64,000 nt of DNA from JAJPXC01 sp964510535 (GTDB lineage Bacteria; Bacteroidota; Bacteroidia; Bacteroidales; Muribaculaceae): the NCBI GenBank assembly GCA_964510535.1, contig CAZECG010000012.1, positions 25,057 to 89,056 on the forward strand, given 5' to 3'. The translations under genes and the position numbers were made by a program. The stretch's first letter is position 1. Each line of letters starts with the position of its first letter. The notes below the pieces were generated by a model. The model was given only the letters and a program-made list of their open reading frames with translations. It did no database searches and was not told where the DNA came from. Positions 52,268 to 61,154 of this stretch are shown piece after piece.

Positions 52268-55200
52268 ATGAATAAACGACTACTGAAAATTGCGGCCGGC
52301 TTAGTGTTGCCCGCAATGGCGTTGACCGGCGTCAACGAGTCGGCAGCCGCAAACGTGCCGAGCGCGCTTGCGAAGTATGGCGAGACTGATGCGTGGGGCA
52401 AAATGCTCCGTGCGAAAGAGTTGCGCCAAGCTAACGGCCCAATGAACATAGACGCTCAAAATGTTTTGAACCGGTTGACAAAGAACGGTACGGCGACGGG
52501 AAATCCGTCACCCGACGGAGTGATTCCCGAAGAGTTCAAAAAATGCCATAACGCTGGCTGGATTTCGTTGCCTCAGGACAAGGGATATTGGTATTATGCG
52601 GTGAACTATAACAACACCAGCCTGGGCCAGAACGATAATACCATCTCGGGATTCACGCTTTCGATTTTCAATGAGAAGCTTGAGAAGGTGACCACAATTA
52701 ATGGCGAGACCCCCACCGAGGGCGATGAAACCCGCGTAATGCAGGTGGAAGTGGCTGACTATGTGACCAAGAAGTATTTCAAGTCGGATGATAAATATGA
52801 AATCGCTATTAGCGTGGCGGCAAACACGCCTCGCTATATTAACAACTATCGCACGCTGATTTATTCGTTAGATGCGAGCGAGGATGATAGCACCTCGGTG
52901 ACTCAGCCGTTGTTAACCATCCCCGGATTGGTAGTTGACGTAGCTGACGCTACCGACACATCATCGGCATGGGCGTCGGAGAATTACTATTTCACCTTTA
53001 TGCAGGAGGGATATGTTGACGCTGATGATAATTTCACTGTGGCGTCGACTGTCGCTCCCGACTCGGTGAACGGCCGCACACCCGTTTATCAGTATAAGGT
53101 GGTGAAGAAAGCCGGCTATGGAAATTTTGTTCTTGATAACCAAACAATCAAGACGCTTAATGTCCCCGCCGAACTTGCGACATATACCAGCGGCGTTACC
53201 TTTATCACGAGGTATAACGCGCCGACTAAGGAACTTTTCTTCGGTTCGATTTACTATTCTAAACCGTTCCTTAACGAGGCTTATGACGGCGGCAGCGAGG
53301 AGCCTTTCTTGACGCCCGACAACGCTTTCAACTTGAATTTGTGGAAGGTTGGCAGCTATGGTCCCGCATCGGAGGTAGGCACTATGTCGATACCGTGTGA
53401 TGAGCCGACATCGGAGGGATATGACATTAAGTTTAAGATTTACAGCACCGGCTTGTTGGAGTACACCGATGACTTGAAGATTGGCCTATGGACGGCGGCA
53501 GGCGAACCCTCGTTGACCGTCACTACCGAAGAGGCTGACTTCTCGTCGGAGAGCTATCCTACCTCGTACTTGGTGTTTAATATGCAAGGCGAGCAGATTA
53601 AGACTATAGCACAGAACACGTCGGCTGCATGGGTTCTTGAGGCAGTCAACGGTTATCCTGCACAGTGTGTTTATGGCACGGAGGATAACGGCGACCAGAT
53701 TTTCAACTTCGTGAATTTGGACGCTGATTTGACCAAAGCGCTCACACTTAACGCAAGCAGCTTTAACGGAAACAATCTGACTAACGAGCTTACCCGCGTC
53801 GCAGTAGGCGAAGGATATAACTATGTAGTCACTTTGGGCCAGTATGAGAATAACGCCGATGGAGTGCTCTGCAAGGTAATCGACTGGCTCGACGAAGAGG
53901 GTAACGTGGTGCATCACGACTTGATCGACGCCGGAGGCGAGAATATGGGTATCGTGGTGAACATTTCGCCTGAGGCGTTGGCACCGTATACATACACGAC
54001 TGAAGATGTGCGTTGCTACGCTTGCTTTGTTAAACGCCTGCAACCCGACAACACCATCGAGACATCATTGGCGATTATCGACAGCGATAACAACGTATTG
54101 TTGGAGAAGGGCACCTCGTCATACGGCATCGTAATCAGCGCGGCAGTGTTTAACACACCGACCAACAAGATGCTGTGGATTATGTATGTCAACACATCGA
54201 CTTCGGAGCGCACTTGCGAGTTCTTTGACTTGCCGTTGAAAAAATTCGTGAATGGCGGCGACGGCACGGCAGAGAATCCATATAAAATCGCAACAGCCGG
54301 CGACCTTGCGCAGGTACAGAATTATCCGTCGGCCCACTTCATTGTCGTTAACGATATAGATTGCTCGGCATCAATGCTGACCCACAACGGTTCGCAGTTT
54401 ACAGGGTCATTTGACGGCTGCGGCCATGTGTTGGGCAACGTGCGCCTCGGCGGAACAAATCCCTCGTTGTTTGGCAAACTTAGCGGCGCAACTGTTAAGG
54501 ACATCGTTATCAATCACGCAAACATTGATTTGAGCGAGGGCACTACCTCGTCCCTTCTTGCGACAAATGCCGACAACGCGACAATCTCGGGTGTACACGT
54601 CTATGATTTGAAAGCCGTGAGCGAGACTAACGAGTGCACGTTTGGCGGCTTGGTGGCAGTGTTGAGCTCGTCATCGGTGCTGGAAGGATGCTCTGTGAAC
54701 AATGCGGAGATCAGCTTGACCAACGATTATAACGAAAATGTAGGTGGTCTTGTAGGCCAAATGACCTCGTCGGCAGCTGTTAAATCGTGCGCGTTCAACG
54801 GTAAGTTGACCGGATATGTTTATGTAGGCGGTATCGTAGGTAACTCGGTAGCAGCCCACGCTGTCGAGGAAGAGGACGCTCCCGCACCTAACGTAATCAG
54901 CAACTGCCACGTAAACGCTACTATCTCGGCAGCTAACACCGTGGGTGGTATCGTGGGTACGACAGGCCGCATCGATATGACCAACAACTTTGTCGAGGGT
55001 ACAATCGCCGCTACCGAGAACTCGCGTTGGAACGGCCCGGTTATCGGCGGTCTTATCGGCGAGCTTGAGCCGTCGGGCGAGGGCGTGTCGAAAACCATCA
55101 CCGGCAACGTTGTCGCTGTCAGCGCATTGACTTATACCGCCGCAGAGGGTGACGGTATGGGTTGGGCCAACCGCAACAAGACAGCTCACCGCTTGGTTGG

Positions 55201-55924
55201 CGCGTCAATTTTCAGTGCTAACCCCGACGAATACACCACTATCGCCGAGCCGGCACTTGATAACAACTACGTTAACTCGGCAATCGCTGTAGTCGACACT
55301 ACAATCGGCGCAGGCGCAGCAACTATCGAAGGCGCTGACGTGGCATTGGCCGACATCAAGAAAGATTTCCTCAAAGGCCTCGGTTGGGCATACGGTAACG
55401 AAGTAGCCGCACCTTGGTGTGAAGACGCCGCCGAGTTTGCACACCTCTACTTTGAGGAGCAGGCAAAAGCTATCATCGCTACTCCGCAGATTGTGGAAAT
55501 CGAATTAGGCGAAGAGGTGGAAATCGTCTTTGAACTTGTAGGCGGCGATGAAAACGGTATGGCAGTCGAGCAGAACGGCGAGTCAATTTCGGCAAGTGTC
55601 GTATCAAATGAGAACAACGTAATCAAGATTGCAGCCGAAGGCGTAGAAGTAGGCCAGTCGACAATCACCGCAAGCGCAGGTTCGCTCAGCGTGACTGTAA
55701 CTATTACCGTTAAGGAGCCGGCTTCGGTAGCAGACTTGGTGGCAGCCGACGCAACGTTGAGCTTTGACGGCGCGACTGTTAAGGGCGAAGGCGCAATCAG
55801 CGTCTACAACATCAGCGGAGTCATGGTGGCTCAAGGTGTAGACGCAGTAAGCGTTGAACACTTGGCTACCGGAATCTATGTAGCTACCGCCAACGGCGCG
55901 CAAGTCAAAATCGCTGTTAAATAA
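52268..55924 (+). CDS. Large secreted GLUG-repeat protein with Por-like C-terminus
   Basis: A 1218-residue exported protein with a signal peptide (MNKRLLKIAAGLVLPAMALTG). Residues about 60-660 are a beta-rich region I do not recognise. From about 660 to 990 come a NGGDGTAENPYKIATAGDL motif and GLUG-type repeats (GGLVGQM, GGIVGNS, GGIVGTTG, IGGLIGE), a pattern seen in surface and adhesin proteins. An Ig-like segment (IVEIELGEEVEIVFELVGG) follows, and the end VYNISGVMVAQG...ATGIYVATANGAQVKIAVK resembles a type IX sorting domain. Its function is unknown; surface adhesion or glycan binding is likely by analogy. Confidence 0.8.
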   Translation: MNKRLLKIAAGLVLPAMALTGVNESAAANVPSALAKYGETDAWGKMLRAKELRQANGPMNIDAQNVLNRLTKNGTATGNPSPDGVIPEEFKKCHNAGWISLPQDKGYWYYAVNYNNTSLGQNDNTISGFTLSIFNEKLEKVTTINGETPTEGDETRVMQVEVADYVTKKYFKSDDKYEIAISVAANTPRYINNYRTLIYSLDASEDDSTSVTQPLLTIPGLVVDVADATDTSSAWASENYYFTFMQEGYVDADDNFTVASTVAPDSVNGRTPVYQYKVVKKAGYGNFVLDNQTIKTLNVPAELATYTSGVTFITRYNAPTKELFFGSIYYSKPFLNEAYDGGSEEPFLTPDNAFNLNLWKVGSYGPASEVGTMSIPCDEPTSEGYDIKFKIYSTGLLEYTDDLKIGLWTAAGEPSLTVTTEEADFSSESYPTSYLVFNMQGEQIKTIAQNTSAAWVLEAVNGYPAQCVYGTEDNGDQIFNFVNLDADLTKALTLNASSFNGNNLTNELTRVAVGEGYNYVVTLGQYENNADGVLCKVIDWLDEEGNVVHHDLIDAGGENMGIVVNISPEALAPYTYTTEDVRCYACFVKRLQPDNTIETSLAIIDSDNNVLLEKGTSSYGIVISAAVFNTPTNKMLWIMYVNTSTSERTCEFFDLPLKKFVNGGDGTAENPYKIATAGDLAQVQNYPSAHFIVVNDIDCSASMLTHNGSQFTGSFDGCGHVLGNVRLGGTNPSLFGKLSGATVKDIVINHANIDLSEGTTSSLLATNADNATISGVHVYDLKAVSETNECTFGGLVAVLSSSSVLEGCSVNNAEISLTNDYNENVGGLVGQMTSSAAVKSCAFNGKLTGYVYVGGIVGNSVAAHAVEEEDAPAPNVISNCHVNATISAANTVGGIVGTTGRIDMTNNFVEGTIAATENSRWNGPVIGGLIGELEPSGEGVSKTITGNVVAVSALTYTAAEGDGMGWANRNKTAHRLVGASIFSANPDEYTTIAEPALDNNYVNSAIAVVDTTIGAGAATIEGADVALADIKKDFLKGLGWAYGNEVAAPWCEDAAEFAHLYFEEQAKAIIATPQIVEIELGEEVEIVFELVGGDENGMAVEQNGESISASVVSNENNVIKIAAEGVEVGQSTITASAGSLSVTVTITVKEPASVADLVAADATLSFDGATVKGEGAISVYNISGVMVAQGVDAVSVEHLATGIYVATANGAQVKIAVK

Positions 55925-55956
55925 TCGGGCAAAAGCCGATTGAAATTAAACATACG

Positions 55957-55995
55957 GCTGTGCCGCGGATATGAACGCCGCGGCATAGCTTTTTA
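55957..55995 (+). terminator. Terminator of the GLUG-protein gene
   Basis: GCTGTGCCGCGG (55957-55968) pairs with CCGCGGCATAGC (55978-55989) with one wobble, followed by TTTTT. Confidence 0.9.
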
Positions 55996-56063
55996 TATAT
56001 TAACTTGTGAATCGCGGTATGAGATTTTATTTCCGTGATTTCAGATTGACCCGGATAAAAGAG

Positions 56064-56071
56064 TAACTTTG
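56064..56071 (+). promoter_or_regulatory. -7 box of the RsmF-like gene
   Basis: TAACTTTG ends 4 bases before the ATG at 56076, so the transcript should be leaderless or start at the ATG. Confidence 0.55.
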
Positions 56072-56075
56072 CGGT

Positions 56076-57428
56076 ATGAATCTGAATCCTCAGTTTGTAG
56101 AAATGATAAAAGGCTATGGGAGCGAGTCGCTTTCGGGTTTAATCGAAGCGTTGTCGTCGACCGAGCCGCCGGTTTCAATCAGAATTAACAGCGGCAAGGG
56201 GCTACCGGCACCTGCCGCCTGTGAGCGTGTGCCTTGGGCAGTCCGCGGGTGGTATCTGCGGGAGCGGCCATCGTTCACGTTAGACCCCGCGTTTCACCAG
56301 GGCCGCTATTATGTGCAGGAGGCGTCGTCGATGGTGGTGGGGGAGATTGTGTCGCGTCTTGTCGCCGGGTCGGTTGTCCCATTGCGGTATCTTGACGCTT
56401 GCGCCGCCCCGGGGGGTAAAACCACCGCTGTGATTGACGCGCTTCCCGCCGGGTCGCTTGTGGTGGCCAACGAGTATGTGGCGCGTCGCGCTTCTATCCT
56501 TGTCGAGAATCTCACTAAGTGGGGTAGCCCTGACACTGTGGTGAGCCGTGGCGACACGCACCGATTCGGGAAGCTGAAGGGGGTGTTTGACATAGTTGGT
56601 GTTGACGCTCCTTGCTCGGGTGAGGGTATGTTTCGCAAGGATGAGGAAGCGGTGTCGCAGTGGTCGCCGGGGCTTGTCTCGGAGTGCGCCGAGCGGCAGC
56701 GCGAGATACTTGGCAATGTGTGGCCGTCGTTGCGAACGGGAGGGTATCTGATTTATAGCACCTGCACGTTTAACCGATGCGAGAATGAGGAGATGGTGGA
56801 TTGGCTTGTCAATGAACTCGAGGCGGAAAGCGTGGATATGTTGCTGCCCGAGGAGTGGGGTATAGCCACAGGAATTGACACGCCTCACCATTGCTATCGT
56901 TTTTTGCCCCACAGATTGAAAGGGGAGGGGCTTTTTGTCGCTGTGGTGCGTAAGTCGGGAGGGGATGGCTCCTGCCGTTTCAAACCGGCTAAATCGCCCA
57001 AACTCGACCGGGCTGTGGCTTCGCTTGCCGATTGGATTCATGACGGTAGCGACCGCATTATCGAAAGCGACGGTGACAGCGTCGTCGCTTATGCGCGGCA
57101 TCATGCTGATGTCATAGCGGCATTGCGACAGTCGCTCGATGTGGTGTCGGCGGGGGTGAAGATAGCTGAGATAAAGGGACGTGATTTTGTCCCGACCCAA
57201 TCGCTCGCCATGTCGCTTGCGTTTAACCGCGCCGCGTTTCCCGCGGTTGATGTCGACACCGGCACGGCGTTGACCTATTTACGACGTGAAAGCGTGACGC
57301 TGCCCGAAGGCACGCCAAAGGGCTATGTGTTGCTGACTTACGAGGGCGAGCCGCTTGGATTTGTCAAGAATCTTGGGAACAGGTCTAATAACCTCTATCC
57401 AGCGGCATGGCGCATATTAAAACGATGA
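56076..57428 (+). CDS. RsmF/NOP2-Sun-type rRNA (cytosine-5) methyltransferase
   Basis: A 450-residue RNA m5C methyltransferase. The SAM site DACAAPGGKTTAVI, motif IV DAPCSGEGMFRK and motif VI YSTCTFNRCENE, with the catalytic and release cysteines, are present. The C-terminal part (about 300-450) matches the RsmF-type PUA-like end with KGYVLLTYEGEPLGFVKN. This is the pattern of the 16S rRNA m5C methyltransferases; RsmF itself is the nearest but not certain. Next gene 22 bases on. Confidence 0.9.
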   Translation: MNLNPQFVEMIKGYGSESLSGLIEALSSTEPPVSIRINSGKGLPAPAACERVPWAVRGWYLRERPSFTLDPAFHQGRYYVQEASSMVVGEIVSRLVAGSVVPLRYLDACAAPGGKTTAVIDALPAGSLVVANEYVARRASILVENLTKWGSPDTVVSRGDTHRFGKLKGVFDIVGVDAPCSGEGMFRKDEEAVSQWSPGLVSECAERQREILGNVWPSLRTGGYLIYSTCTFNRCENEEMVDWLVNELEAESVDMLLPEEWGIATGIDTPHHCYRFLPHRLKGEGLFVAVVRKSGGDGSCRFKPAKSPKLDRAVASLADWIHDGSDRIIESDGDSVVAYARHHADVIAALRQSLDVVSAGVKIAEIKGRDFVPTQSLAMSLAFNRAAFPAVDVDTGTALTYLRRESVTLPEGTPKGYVLLTYEGEPLGFVKNLGNRSNNLYPAAWRILKR

Positions 57429-57450
57429 TTAAACTCAATAAACATAGAAA

Positions 57451-58698
57451 ATGAGTAGTAAGGAAATACCGGTTCTGTTGCTGACGGGATACCTCGGTAG
57501 CGGAAAAACGACACTTTTGAACAGAATATTGACCAACGAGCGCGGAATACGTTTCGCCGTCATCGTCAACGACATAGGCGAGGTCAACATTGACGCGTCG
57601 CTGATACAGAAAGGTGGAATCGTTGGTCAGCCGGGCGGAGCCGGCGACCTCGTAGCATTGCAGAACGGCTGTATCTGCTGCACCCTGCAGATGGATTTGG
57701 TGGAGCAGCTCGCCGGAATTGTCAGCACGGGGAAGTTTGATTATATAGTCATCGAAGCCAGCGGAATATGCGAACCGGAACCTATTGCGCAGACAATCTG
57801 CTCGATGCCCCGCATGGAGGCGCGTTTCACCGCCGCCGGGGTCCCGACCCTTGACTGCATAGTCACCGTCGTTGATGCCTTGAGAATCAAGAGCGAGTTC
57901 GCTTGTGGCGACAGTCTCACTCGTGATAATCTCGATGAGGAGGATATAGAGAACTTGATTATACAGCAAATCGAGTTTTGCAACGTGATTTTGCTTAACA
58001 AAATCTCGGAGGTCACACCCTGCGACGCGCAGCGCATACGCGCCATCATCCGCGCTATTCAGCCCAAAGCGGAGATAATAGAGTGTGATTATGCCGCTGT
58101 GGATTTGGACCGATTGCTCAACACCCATTCGTTTGACTTCGAGAAGGTAGCCACTTCGGCTGCGTGGATTCGCGAAATAGAGCGAAGCGGCGAAGAAATC
58201 GAGGCTGAGGAACGCCGTCACCACCACCATCATCACGATGACGATGATGATGACGACGATGACGATTGCGGGGAAGGAGAGTGCCATCACCACCATCATC
58301 ACCATCACCACCATGACGAGGGAGAGGCTGAGGAATACGGCATACAGACAATGGTCTATTATCGCCGCCAGGGCTTTGACTTGAGCCGTTTCGACCGCTT
58401 TGTGGCCAACGATTGGCCATCCAACATAATACGCGCCAAGGGAGTGGTCTATTTCAGCCACAACCGCGATATGTCTTATCTGTTTGAGCAGGCCGGGGTG
58501 CAGAAACGCTTGACAGAAGCGGGTCTGTGGTACGCGACAGCTCCCGAAGAGGAGCTGAAGGCGATGATGGCCCGCGAACCGGGACTTATGCGCGATTGGG
58601 ATGCCGTGTACGGCGACCGCATGATAAAGCTCGTTATCATAGGGCAGCATCTCGACCGCGAGGCTATCACCTCCGCGCTCGACGCTTGCCTTGTGTGA
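57451..58698 (+). CDS. CobW/G3E-family GTPase with a His/Asp/Cys-rich insert
   Basis: G3E GTPases act as metal chaperones or insertases (CobW, UreG, HypB and the ZNG1 zinc group). The 415-residue product has Walker A GYLGSGKT (13-20), the metal-binding CICC motif at 74-77, VVDALR, the NKISEV G4 motif, and a C-terminal CobW_C domain (about 295-412). Between the domains, residues 257-288 read six His, ten Asp, CGEGEC, ten His, an insert expected to bind several divalent metal ions. Zinc is the most likely metal by family analogy. No Zur site was identified. Confidence 0.92.
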   Translation: MSSKEIPVLLLTGYLGSGKTTLLNRILTNERGIRFAVIVNDIGEVNIDASLIQKGGIVGQPGGAGDLVALQNGCICCTLQMDLVEQLAGIVSTGKFDYIVIEASGICEPEPIAQTICSMPRMEARFTAAGVPTLDCIVTVVDALRIKSEFACGDSLTRDNLDEEDIENLIIQQIEFCNVILLNKISEVTPCDAQRIRAIIRAIQPKAEIIECDYAAVDLDRLLNTHSFDFEKVATSAAWIREIERSGEEIEAEERRHHHHHHDDDDDDDDDDCGEGECHHHHHHHHHHDEGEAEEYGIQTMVYYRRQGFDLSRFDRFVANDWPSNIIRAKGVVYFSHNRDMSYLFEQAGVQKRLTEAGLWYATAPEEELKAMMAREPGLMRDWDAVYGDRMIKLVIIGQHLDREAITSALDACLV

Positions 58699-58763
58699 CA
58701 GTCCCGACTGATACCGGATTGGCTGACAATCGGTGAACAAAACGGCGCGATTGGTTGTCATGA

Positions 58764-58804
58764 TTAGAGAGAGGATTCTGTAACGTCTTCTCTCTATCGT
58801 TTTT
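58764..58804 (+). terminator. Terminator after the G3E GTPase gene
   Basis: 58764-58775 (TAGAGAGAGGA) pairs with the TCTTCTCTCTA segment to about 58796, followed by TTTTT. Confidence 0.8.
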
Positions 58805-58942
58805 ATCTGTTTGATTAAAACCATGACAATCATGCCGTCAGCTTTCTTCATCTCGTCGGTAACGGAAGTCTCAGAATCGGTAAATCTCAGCAGATTTATC
58901 GGTGATGCCCGGGGTGTCTCATGCTCTGCGGCGAAGTTCATA

Positions 58943-60277
58943 ATGAGTATAGTCGACTGGATGCTCGGGGCGTTTGGACTTGACGATAATGATACCGTTG
59001 TGACGCTTCTCTACGCCGCGGTGGTGCTTGGTGTCGCGGTTGTGGTTGGCCGCGTGGCTCAGTGGGTGATATTGAAACTTGTCAAAATGCTTACACGCCG
59101 CTGGAGTTCGGGCATCTACCGCACTTTGATGTCTCAACGCCTTTTTCACAAGATAGGCCGTGTTATACCGCCATTAGTGTTCCTTGCCCTTATACGGTTC
59201 ACGCTTTCCAATCATAATGCGCTGTCGGCTATTCTGACTAAGTTGACGTTTGTGTATATCGTGATAGTCATGTCAGTGTCGCTATCAGCGTTGATTATGG
59301 CTATATGGAAACGGATTGACGAGCGCGCCAACAAGAAAAAACTACCGTTGAGCGGTCTCGCCCAGCTCGCCAAGGGCGTGCTGTGGATTATCGCGGTGAT
59401 AATAATCATCTCCCTGCTTATTGATAAATCACCGGTCAGGCTCCTGACCGGGCTTGGCGCGTTTTCAGCGGTCATAATGCTGATATTCAAGAACAATATC
59501 CTCAGTGTGGTGGCAGGGGTGCAGCTTTCGGAAAATGACAGCTTGCACGTCGGCGACTGGATAAAGGTAGATGGTACCGATGCCAACGGCACCGTGCAAG
59601 AGGTGTCGCTCGTCTCGGTCAAGGTGCTTAACTGGGACAAAACCACCACTACGCTCCCTCCTTACAGCCTGATTAGCTCTGGGTTCACCAATTACCGCAC
59701 AATGCAGCAGAGCAACACGCGCCGCATATGCCGCAGTTACATGATTGATGCCGACAGCGTTTTGCCTGCGACTCCTGAAATGCTTGAGTGCATCAGGGTC
59801 AAAGTGCCCGCTCTGGATAGGTTTATCTCCATCAAACTTGAGCAGCGGGCAGCGGGCAAGGTGGCTGATGTCAATAATCCGGCAGGTCTGGTCGACGGGA
59901 CTATCGATACCAATCTCGGACTGTTCAGGGCTTACATGAAGATGTGGCTCAACGACAATCCCGACATTTCGCATGACGACGATTGCTTTGTGTCGACATT
60001 GCCGCAGACACCTACCGGGATTCCGTTACGCGTCTATTGTTTCACGGCAACCTCGGCATGGTCGCCCTTCGAAGCTATCCAGGATGCGGTTTTCGAACAC
60101 CTTGCCTCCATGCTGCCTTTCTTTCGGCTGTATACGTTTGAGTATCCGTCGGGTCGCGACACGGTGATTGACGGCTATCTAAGTCCCGGTGGAAAAATCA
60201 ACGATGTCTACGGTATCCCTTATCCATTTTTCCGGTCGCAAACCTCTCCCGACAATCCCGCATCGACAAGAAAATGA
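58943..60277 (+). CDS. MscS-family mechanosensitive channel
   Basis: A channel that relieves turgor in hypoosmotic shock. The chosen ATG at 58943 gives 444 residues: several N-terminal helices (about 20-45, 70-95, 110-130, 160-185), the MscS pore helix region with GAFSAVIMLIFKNNILSVVAGVQL, then the beta-domain VGDWIKVDGTDANGTVQEVSLVSVKV and the cytoplasmic vestibule. This resembles the YbdG-type larger MscS group. The frame is open from 58811 and 44 extra residues are possible; the shorter start is preferred because the extension has no hydrophobic or domain character. Confidence 0.85.
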   Translation: MSIVDWMLGAFGLDDNDTVVTLLYAAVVLGVAVVVGRVAQWVILKLVKMLTRRWSSGIYRTLMSQRLFHKIGRVIPPLVFLALIRFTLSNHNALSAILTKLTFVYIVIVMSVSLSALIMAIWKRIDERANKKKLPLSGLAQLAKGVLWIIAVIIIISLLIDKSPVRLLTGLGAFSAVIMLIFKNNILSVVAGVQLSENDSLHVGDWIKVDGTDANGTVQEVSLVSVKVLNWDKTTTTLPPYSLISSGFTNYRTMQQSNTRRICRSYMIDADSVLPATPEMLECIRVKVPALDRFISIKLEQRAAGKVADVNNPAGLVDGTIDTNLGLFRAYMKMWLNDNPDISHDDDCFVSTLPQTPTGIPLRVYCFTATSAWSPFEAIQDAVFEHLASMLPFFRLYTFEYPSGRDTVIDGYLSPGGKINDVYGIPYPFFRSQTSPDNPASTRK

Positions 60278-60425
60278 AGCTGCAGGGCGGGACTTTCGCG
60301 GAAGTAGTGTTAGCCTTATGGCGAGTAGTCGACTCGCCCTATGACGCCGGCGAGTGGATTGCGTATTCTTCACTTATTTGTATATTCGCGGTGGAAAACG
60401 ATATTAACCGTTACATCCCACAGCA

Positions 60426-61010
60426 ATGCCATCAGTCAAACGTATAGCCGTTTTCGCATCGGGCAACGGTTCAAACGCCGAGAATCTTATAAAATATTTC
60501 AATGACCATCGCGAGATAGCCGAGGTGGCTCTCGTGGTGTGCAATCGTCCCGACGCGCTTGCGCTTCGTCGTGCTGAGGCTCTCGGCGTGGCCTCGGTGG
60601 TGATGTCGCGTGACCGGCTCAACAACCCTGAGGGCATTATCGGGGTTCTCACCGACTATGGAATAGATTTCATAGTGTTGGCGGGCTTCCTTTTGAAGGT
60701 GCCGGAGTTCTTGGTAGACCGATACCGCGGACGCATTGTCAACATACATCCCGCACTGCTGCCTAAATTTGGAGGCAAAGGGATGTATGGCCGTCATGTG
60801 CATGAGGCTGTTGTCGCGGCCGGCGAGCGCGAGACGGGCATCACGGTTCATCATGTCAGTGAGCGGTACGACGAGGGTCGGGTGATTTTCCAGGCCGCGG
60901 TCGCGGTGTCGGCCGGCGACACCCCCGCCGACGTGGAGCGTAAAGTGAGGGATTTGGAAATACGTTATCTGCCCGGGGTAATCGGCCATGTCATAGCAAA
61001 CGATTTTTGA
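60426..61010 (+). CDS. purN: Phosphoribosylglycinamide formyltransferase
   Basis: PurN transfers a formyl group from 10-formyl-THF to glycinamide ribotide in purine synthesis. The phosphate-binding ASGNGSNAENL near the N-terminus, the catalytic Asn/His in NIHPALLPKFGGKGMYG, and HVHEAVVAAGERETGITVHHVSERYDEG are present. The length of 194 is normal. It is transcribed alone from an AT-rich upstream region with a TATATTCG-like box near 60380. Confidence 0.95.
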   Translation: MPSVKRIAVFASGNGSNAENLIKYFNDHREIAEVALVVCNRPDALALRRAEALGVASVVMSRDRLNNPEGIIGVLTDYGIDFIVLAGFLLKVPEFLVDRYRGRIVNIHPALLPKFGGKGMYGRHVHEAVVAAGERETGITVHHVSERYDEGRVIFQAAVAVSAGDTPADVERKVRDLEIRYLPGVIGHVIANDF

Positions 61011-61101
61011 TAAGCTCGACGGTGCCGTTTTGATTGGCGGTAGAAAAAAATGCGGGCGATTATTGCGGTGTGGATTTGGCGGTTATTTCGGTTTTATGAT
61101 G

Positions 61102-61109
61102 TATCTTTG
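61102..61109 (+). promoter_or_regulatory. -7 box of the aminotransferase gene
   Basis: TATCTTTG with TTTG at 61076-61079 (22 bases upstream). It places the start of transcription near 61116, inside the longer open frame, so the translation start must be the ATG at 61155. Confidence 0.65.
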
Positions 61110-61154
61110 CGAAATAATTGTATTTTTGACCATTTCGATAAAAGATTGTTATCA

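Noticed and set aside
57385..58941. A 518-codon open frame on the minus strand opposite the G3E GTPase gene.
   Set aside because: It is the antisense shadow of the G3E GTPase; its hydrophobic and valine-rich runs are the reverse reading of the His/Asp insert, and the plus-strand product has clear GTPase motifs.
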